A DNA stretch of 64,000 nucleotides from the NCBI RefSeq assembly GCF_020085105.1, contig NC_058046.1, positions 18,531,175 through 18,595,174 of the forward strand, written 5' to 3'. This stretch comes from Siniperca chuatsi (Eukaryota > Chordata > Actinopteri > Centrarchiformes > Sinipercidae). Positions 51,205 to 64,000 of the stretch are shown piece by piece. The notes beneath the pieces are model-generated. The model did not search any database. It saw nothing but the letters and a program-made list of their open reading frames with translations, and was not told where the DNA came from. Both the position numbers and the translations under genes were made by a program. Position 1 is the stretch's first letter, and each line of letters starts with the position of its first letter.

Positions 51205-52248
51205 ATGGATTATTCAGATGATTATCAATATATTCTAGACTATAACTACAGTTACGAAAACAATATCACTCCACATGAGGAGCTAGTTTTTCAGCACAAA
51301 TCATCGTGTTTAAATGAAGCTCTGTGTGTGTGTTTGCTCGTGGTCAGCGTGGTAATTTTTCTGCTGGGCTTCTTCGGAAATGCTTTGGTCATTTGGATTT
51401 CTGGCTTCAAGATGAAGAAGACAGTCAACACCACCTGGTACCTGAGCCTTGCGATCTCTGACTTTGTCTTCTGCACCTTCCTCCCTTTCAACATCACCAA
51501 CACGGCAATGGAGGAATGGATCTTTGGCGCCTTCATGTGTAAATTCGTCTCCTCAGTCATGTTCCTCAACATGTTCAGCAGCGTCTTCCTCCTGGTCGTC
51601 ATCAGTGTCGATCGCTGTGTGTCAGTCGTGTTTCCGGTTTGGGCCCAGAATCATCGCACTGTCAAAAAGGCATCGATTGTTGTTTTACTGGCCTGGCTTC
51701 TCGCCATCGCACTGAGCTTTCCCTCTGTGATCTTTCGGGATGTTGGCACTCACCTGGGTAGGACCATTTGCTTCAACAATTATACGTTTAACCAACACAG
51801 TCACAAGATAGTTGCAGTGAGCCGCTTCCTTGCAGGGTTTTTTGTCCCTTTCACCACCATCATCATCTGCTACGCTATAATCATCCTCAGACTTCGAACC
51901 AACAGGATGACCAAGTCCACCAAACCCCTCAAAGTCATGACTGCACTCGTCGCTGCTTTCTTCATCTGCTGGCTGCCCTACCACGTGTTCATCCTGCTTG
52001 AGCTGGACCACCAAAACTACCATCACAACATTTTACGCATCGGACTCACAGTAGGCACTTCTTTGGCAGCAGCGAACAGCTTCCTCAACCCAGTGTTGTA
52101 TGTTTTCATGGGCAATGACTTCAAGCAGAAGTTCAGGAGCTCTGTGCTCTCAAAGATGGAGAATGCGATGGCAGATGAAGGCCGCACCACCAGCCGATAC
52201 CTGTCCAGGTCCAGCTCCATTGACACCAGAGTTTCTACACACATCTAG
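51205..52248 (+). CDS. cmklr1: Chemerin receptor 1 (class A GPCR)
   Basis: CMKLR1 is a Gi-coupled receptor for chemerin and resolvin E1 on macrophages, dendritic cells and adipocytes. The coding exon encodes 347 residues from the ATG at 51205; the frame runs open further upstream, but that part lies before the acceptor at 51175. The N-terminus is acidic and Tyr-rich, with sites N14-Y-S and N20-I-T, typical of sulfated chemoattractant receptors. Seven helices follow. Motifs are LAISDF (TM2), DRCVSVVFPVWAQNHRT (TM3/ICL2, very close to mammalian CMKLR1 DRCISVLLPVW), CWLPYH (TM6) and NPVLYVFMGNDFKQKF (TM7/H8). The tail is Ser/Thr-rich (TTSRYLSRSSS). Human CMKLR1 is 373 aa. Formyl-peptide receptors and CMKLR2/GPR1 are relatives, but position beside ficd and wscd2 and the ICL2 match favour CMKLR1. 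Confidence 0.9.
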   Translation: MDYSDDYQYILDYNYSYENNITPHEELVFQHKSSCLNEALCVCLLVVSVVIFLLGFFGNALVIWISGFKMKKTVNTTWYLSLAISDFVFCTFLPFNITNTAMEEWIFGAFMCKFVSSVMFLNMFSSVFLLVVISVDRCVSVVFPVWAQNHRTVKKASIVVLLAWLLAIALSFPSVIFRDVGTHLGRTICFNNYTFNQHSHKIVAVSRFLAGFFVPFTTIIICYAIIILRLRTNRMTKSTKPLKVMTALVAAFFICWLPYHVFILLELDHQNYHHNILRIGLTVGTSLAAANSFLNPVLYVFMGNDFKQKFRSSVLSKMENAMADEGRTTSRYLSRSSSIDTRVSTHI

Positions 52249-53570
52249 AGGTGTCACTCCAAAACTGTTTCACTCAGTGCACACACAAAAATACTTCAAA
52301 TATGCAATTAATTACTGTAACACAAGATGTGAAATATATATGAATCAAGTCTGTATAGATTCACAGTACAAATGAGCCTCTTTGTTGCATTTTTCTACTT
52401 TTGGCAGCAAAGAGAAAGTTGTTGCCATTTTAGGCTCACAAACACATAATGAAGTTGAAGAATCTGCAAGCTTGAGACGTACTTAGCTCATTTTGCATTA
52501 CAGGGTGGGTGACATCAATCTCATCCAGCAGAAGAGTTTTCAAAGCAATATTTGTGAAAAGTTTTGTAGGCAATTATATAACTGTAAATTTAGTTGTAAA
52601 ATACGAGGACTGTAAAATATGAGGTATATTTTCTGATAATACAGTTGTAAAATACGAGGACTGTAAAATATGAGGTATATTTACTGATAATACATATATA
52701 AAAAATGTATCATCACTATATTAAGCATTGTCTGTAATTACATTAAGCAAAAGGAACACTTGAGCGGCTCCTTTCACAAGAGCAATTTTGCATGTATTTA
52801 CAATCACAAATGGTGGCAGCGCCACGTTTCACAAATGTTGTGTTGAATGCAAATTGCAGATACATTTGCGAGTTTTGCAGGGCTCTTGCATGGATTGCAA
52901 GTATGGTATTTGTTCTGATTAATGAAACACGTCCAAATTTAGGAAAATAATCTTATGTGGCAAATCTCAGCTTGTATGTTGCAAATTTGTTGTTCATTTG
53001 CTGTAGAGTTGACTGTTGTAAAGATTTCATTGGCTTCCTTGACCTTCCTTGAACTAAAATGATAAGCACAAAGCCAGAGACTGGAAATACACAGAAGATA
53101 ATGAAGAACAATCGGAAAAGAGCAAAGAGTTGATTACTGGCATTTCTTTTTCAGGCGCATACAACCTCAGTTGTTGCATCACCCCAAAAAGCAATGTTCT
53201 GAGGTTTCATTTACTGACATCACAGTACGCAACTATTTTTGTGTTGCAGACACAATGTGCAAATGCTTGGAGGTTTGCCGCTGAGATATGCACAGTGTAG
53301 TTAGTTCTACTGCTCTGCATACTATAATCTGTTTTGGACAGTTTATTGTGTGAGATTAATGTATCTCTGTAACAACTCAGTATAGCAATCATGATGCAGT
53401 ACAAATACACACACACACAGCTGTTGTTAAAAACAACTTGTTGAATGGACCTTTATTTATGTTATTTCATGTGTGAAAGCTGTACTGTGAATGTGGTTTG
53501 TGCAGATGCTTGAATGTTTTTTTTTTCTCTTTGTTTCCATTTTCTGAAATAAAGCACTAACTATTACAAT
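52249..53570 (+). other. cmklr1: cmklr1 3'UTR
   Basis: An AATAAA at 53548-53553 follows a T run and probably ends the transcript near 53570. A 51-bp tandem duplication lies within it. No coding frame is supported. Confidence 0.65.
52592..52693 (+). repeat. Tandem duplication of a 51-bp unit
   Basis: Copy 1 (52592-52642) and copy 2 (52643-52693) differ at one or two bases. The unit itself contains 'gtaaaatacgaggact' followed by 'gtaaaatatgaggtat', so it has an internal half-repeat of about 17 bp. Confidence 0.9.
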
Positions 53571-53990
53571 CAGCTCTTTGATGTATTAATATCTCAATAT
53601 CTTGATTCATTTATAATTTATCCACGGTCATGATAGTATGATCACTTTCAGATGAGAACTTTGATATAAGTTAAAAGACTTAAGTTAGATTGGAAGAATT
53701 AGAATATTGTATCTGTAGTTCTTTGCAGTCAGAAAGTGCCAACATTCCTCGCATTTTCATATTGCAACATCTCCAGGGTAAAAATTAGTCTTCCCCTGGA
53801 GGTGTAAACAGCACAAAAAGACATGATTAATGTGTTTCTGCTATGAACAGAGAACCTCTGAACATAATATCTGTAAAGTAATTCACTTCTTCCTCAGTTA
53901 CAACATATGAGGAATGATAACAAGAAGAAGAGTGTCTAGTGTTTTTTTTTATGTTGAAACAGTGGAAGGAAGGGGGAAGCCCCAGACTGC

Positions 53991-54058
53991 AAAGGTTACA
54001 AGGTCCAAAGTTTCATTGCCAGTGTGTCAGGAAATGAAACTTTGGACTGGTTACCTTT
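53991..54058 (+). ncRNA. Pre-miRNA-like hairpin (candidate)
   Basis: A perfect 15-bp inverted pair (gtccaaagtttcatt at 54003-54017, aatgaaactttggac at 54033-54047) is separated by 15 bases. Beyond it the pairing continues imperfectly (aaaggttac at 53991 with ttaccttt at 54051). The whole is about 68 nt, with a stem of roughly 25 bp and a small loop. It lies between cmklr1 and wscd2, abutting family H element 54058-54526. No mature sequence is recognised. Confidence 0.35.
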
Positions 54059-54526
54059 AAAGCTGCATTAATCAGTCTTTTTTATAGTAACAATTGGATC
54101 ATCTATAAATGTTAAAGTGCCCACTTGAAGCCACAAGCCCACAGATAATCAGCTCTGCATTTCCCCTCAGCTCTACAAAGCGTTTTTCTTTGTTCTTAGC
54201 TGTGTTAGCGAAAGAGCAGCACCAAATGGCAGACAGACAAAGGTACAGTGAACACAGTGGAGCATTTGCTGGCTAAAGAGTCAGATATTTATATCAGTAG
54301 TTGGTGGAGACCAAAACAAAGCTAAAAGGAGAATGAATATTGGACTTGCATTCGCTCAGGTAGTCAGAAACACGACTCCAAATCAATACTAATCTTGCTC
54401 CGTATCTGGTGGATGTGTAAATAGGCAACTGCGTGCTAACATGTTCACTATATCAACTTTTAAGATGCTGTGTTTACAGCTTGTTTCACTGCCCTTGAAT
54501 TCAAAAATCTATTAATGCTGCTTTAA
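54058..54526. mobile_element. Family H MITE-like element
   Basis: The ends 'ttaaagctgcattaat' and 'attaatgctgctttaa' are inverted with 15 of 16 matches, starting and ending in TTAA. The 437-bp interior is non-coding. This terminus type is common in teleosts. Confidence 0.8.
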
Positions 54527-55340
54527 GCCCACATTAGAGGTTCCGATAGTTTTTTTTTATAATTGACCATTGCATGGTTGTCATGTTTGCAGATGATCTC
54601 CCAAAAGATACCAAAAAATAGAAATCCTAAACTTCTGTAGTAACCCTACATACAATGATTTTCCTTTCAGTTTCCTTTATAGACACCTGAAACTTTATGG
54701 AGAATGTAAATAAAATACAGATTAAATTATTTTTTAAACCTGAAAAATGTAGTGTGCAGTGCCCTTTTTCAGCCCTGAGTAATGTCTGCAAAAAAAAGAC
54801 CCTGCTTGCACTACTCACTGCTGCTAGTTAAGCTCATTGATCTGAGGGCATGCTAATAACTAAGGCAACTAAGATGAAAATATCACGACTTTAATCAACT
54901 CAGATCTTCTCTCATCTGGACAATCATGGCTGGACAATAAGAGAAAAATCTTCAGAGATTTTAGTAAGAAAACTAACCTGAAATATTAAAAGTGAGAGGG
55001 ACAAAAATGATTATCTGGCTGCCTGGTGTTGTCTGTGTTTTACAGGAAATCTTAGTCGGGCACACTGGACCATACTGCATGTAGTTGTAATTTTACTTGT
55101 AATTGAGTATATTTACATATGTTTGGGTATATTAAGTATTATAAAAAGTATACTAAGTACTACTTTTATTCACTCTATGGCTTAATAGCCTAATGGAGGA
55201 GCCTAGCGAGACTGTAGAGAGATCCATTTACAATACATTTTGTTTGTGAAAACACATCACCTTTTTACTAGTCATCTTAATTCCAACGTTTCTTCAGAAA
55301 TTTTTTGTAAAAACAGTCGACCATAGAAAATAATTTTATG
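54527..55340. other. Intergenic, cmklr1 to wscd2 (convergent), no gene seen
   Basis: AT-rich sequence with a 63-codon minus-strand frame (54627-54818) and nothing recognisable. Confidence 0.4.
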
Positions 55341-55346
55341 TACTCA

Positions 55347-56787
55347 TTTATTGGGCCTTATCACATTACATTCAGTCCATAGAAAATACATTCAAATGTG
55401 ACACCTTTGTTTATAAAGTGTCAGCTTGTCAATGAAAGCAAGAGCCAATAAAGTTTAAAGCATGTGTTAAAAATAGAAACAACTTCTCAAGTTTGCTTGT
55501 TGAAATACAAATATTGTTGTGTGTGTCAGCACACACTATAAAAATATAGTTATATCATACTGAAAATGGAAGTCAGTTCATGTTTTCTGGCTCTGTCACC
55601 AGTGTTTTATTTATTTATATATCTATCTATGTATTTATTTATATATTTGTTTATTTTTAAGCATATGGCATAGCACATCGAGTACTGTTAGACGTGCTGC
55701 TTATAAAATCTGAGCAGAATTTTCACACTTTTGTGGAGATTTCTTTTAATTACGAAGAGCAAAATTGTCAACAGCTTTAACTGTTTACATAGTTCTTCTT
55801 ACAACAATGCAATAAAAAAACCTAATGTAATGCCTAATTCCTCAGTGATCTTTGGGGCAAGCATTGCACAGCGAAGTGCTTTTTTGGATTTCTGCATCGA
55901 GTCCAGTGTTAATAAAAACATATTCACAACTAATTTAGTCAACATGTGCACACCAGAGATAAATAAATGCTGTCGAGATAAATCCTCTTCTCTCCTTGAG
56001 TCAGTGCCTTCAAGAGGAATTATTCATCTTCTTGAATATGAGCTGAGAGTTCTTTACCTTTTCATCATCGAAAACATGATTCCTCTTACATACAGTAAGT
56101 TGATTAACTTACAAAAGCTTGGAAACACACAGTATCGTCATCAGGTAGTTATAGCCTGCATATTGCATTTTTCCCTCTGACAAAGGGCTAAATGTTTTAA
56201 AGTTTTCAGTAATGTTCATGTAGAAAATATTATTGGTTTGTAACTGTGATAGCAGCAGAAGATTTATATATTTTAATATTTTGATTTCTCATAATTGTTA
56301 TTTCTCTTTTGCACAAAATAAGCGCATACCACACGCTTTGCAGTATTGTATAACATCTTTTGGGTCAAATGTTTTTTTCACTGGTACCAAATCACCCAGC
56401 ACAGTCAGACAAGCCTCTCTGTAGTCACAGCCATTGTACCTTCTCCGTGATAAGGCATGTGCACATGCCTACACAGCACATGTGCATAGAGCAGGATAAG
56501 AAGTGCTTTTCATTCAGACAAAGAGAAAAACAAGCCTCCCCAGGTAAAACTGCCTCTTCTATGAATGCACGAAGCTGCTGAAGTTCAACAGAAAATGAAA
56601 TAAGACGAATAAAAAGTGAAAATAGGAGAATAAAAAGACTTTCTTCTTACTACAGCTTCAACCTATGTGACTTCACAGGGATAAAAAATATTTAAGTCAT
56701 GTAATCCTACAAAATATGGTGCAGAGTCTGTTGACAGAACAGTCCAATTAAAGGAGGAAATAAAAGGAAACGAGGGGATCACATTTA
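55347..56787 (-). other. wscd2: wscd2 3'UTR (inferred)
   Basis: Minus-strand AATAAA signals appear as TTTATT at 55347-55352 and around 55602, so the 3'UTR is 1.2-1.4 kb. The 149-codon plus-strand frame at 55731-56180 runs antisense here and shows no domain. I treat it as chance. Confidence 0.5.
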
Positions 56788-63000
<6,213 letters not shown>

Positions 63001-64000
63001 CTGAAACAGACAGAACCAAAATGTTATTCACTAATAGGAAAAAAGAACCACAATATACTCCAGTTTTATGGTTACTGAGCACAGCTTCCATTAGCTTGGC
63101 CTCTATTCACTGACCCCTAATGAAGAGATCCCACCGGAACCCTCCCTGAGTCTACTGAGGCCCTGACCTGCCAGCAGACTCAACCAATAGCAGCATTTAC
63201 ATCCCTGCAGTGTGTTGATGACCTTTAACCTCAAATCCTCACTCTGGTCTGATGGATAGACCATATCACAACAGCAGGGAAGAGCTGCTTCTTTTATTTC
63301 AGAGGAAGGTGTTGGTTTATCTGTAAGAAGATGCTTCTTGCTTCTGCACTTACATCTTAGCTTACTTACAGAATGATTGAACAATTATTCATTCAGCCTC
63401 AAGACTGTTTAGAATGATTAATCAAACAAAACAACCTGAAAAGGGAAAGTGGTTTTAAATCACGGTTAAACTGTTTATTGTATGCAGCCTGTGGCAGGAA
63501 GGTTGTGAGCAGCATCACTTCGTTAGAGATTGAAAACCACTGTTTTAAGTCACTGCTGAAGAAAATCTAGCCATGTGTGTGTATCTAATGTTTTATTCAT
63601 TTTTGACCTTTTTCTCTCTTAAAGTTGGATTTTTAATGTCATGTCCAAGTTCTCTTTATTCCCCTGCAGTATATCTTCAGTGCGTCCTCTTTCTTTTTCT
63701 GTGGCATAGTTTTTTAGATCAAACTGAAATGCTTTTTTTGCGATCTGTTGACTCACACACATGCAGCATCCAAACATATATTACAAACAAGGTCTTGAGA
63801 AGCAAATAATAGAACATTGATGCTAACACACAGCTACGGATGGGCTGTATAACAACGAGGCAAAGGAAATAAATGCAGAATAATATCTGTGCACTGTGCA
63901 GGATTATCATAGCAGTTAACTTTTACTGTAAACACTCAATCATGTGTCTCTAAGTGGCAAAAACTGAAAAACAGCCACCTCAACACATTTCCTGCATTTC
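63001..64000 (-). other. wscd2 intron running off the right edge
   Basis: The acceptor (tgtttcag, minus strand) sits at 63001-63002, immediately upstream of the second-WSC exon. The next upstream exon, which should encode the end of the first WSC domain, was not found in the remaining kilobase, so this intron exceeds 1 kb. Confidence 0.6.

Noticed and set aside
55731-56180. 149-codon plus-strand open frame
   Set aside because: It is antisense to the inferred wscd2 3'UTR, has no recognisable domain or signal, uses AT-rich codons by composition, and lacks splice or promoter support.

Overview
This window is nuclear DNA from a teleost fish, probably a percomorph. It is AT-rich and has spliced vertebrate genes with GT-AG introns. 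It also carries many short inverted-repeat DNA elements of kinds common in ray-finned fish. I could not assign a species. I saw no retrovirus-like element, CRISPR array, rRNA or tRNA gene.

The genes in order are: 3' half of coro1c (+, 1-2816, 3'UTR to about 5560); tmem119 (+, 9886-10635); an unrecognised leucine-rich-repeat (LRR) membrane protein gene (+, 14383-15792); iscu (-, 16407-17707); sart3 (+, 17941-27354); ficd (-, 30147-32172); cmklr1 (+, 51205-52248); and the 3' part of wscd2 (-, 56788-63000, running off the right edge). From my knowledge of human chromosome 12q23.3 (WSCD2, CMKLR1, FICD, SART3, ISCU, TMEM119, SELPLG, CORO1C), this is the same block read from the other end, with matching relative orientations. 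Two differences stand out. No SELPLG-like frame is visible between coro1c and tmem119, and an LRR gene sits between tmem119 and iscu.

I rebuilt the splicing of iscu (5 coding exons, 165 aa), sart3 (19 coding exons, 948 aa) and ficd (2 coding exons, 450 aa) base by base, and every join keeps frame. The functions are diverse: actin regulation (coronin), a membrane protein known from bone and microglia (TMEM119), mitochondrial Fe-S cluster assembly (ISCU), U4/U6 snRNP recycling (SART3), ER chaperone AMPylation (FICD), a chemerin receptor (CMKLR1) and a Golgi sulfotransferase-like protein (WSCD2). They are linked by ancestry rather than by pathway. iscu and sart3 start 233 bp apart head to head and probably share a promoter. 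sart3 and ficd meet tail to tail.

The 32-51 kb interval is a gene-poor region between the divergent ficd and cmklr1. It holds repeats, a TTACGTAA-rich element flanked by weak inverted repeats, and a 50-bp near-perfect AT-rich palindrome. I grouped the non-autonomous repeats into local families: A (7.46 and 50.2 kb), B (1.7, 28.4, 31.5 and 50.3 kb), C (9.4 and 59.6 kb), D (20.9 kb), E (35.2 kb), F (13.7 kb, perhaps 62.2 kb), H (54.1 kb) and I (18.7 kb). No clearly new multi-gene system is present. The best leads are the unplaced LRR gene and its possible start-stop upstream ORF, a pre-miRNA-like hairpin at 54.0 kb, and the TTACGTAA cluster.
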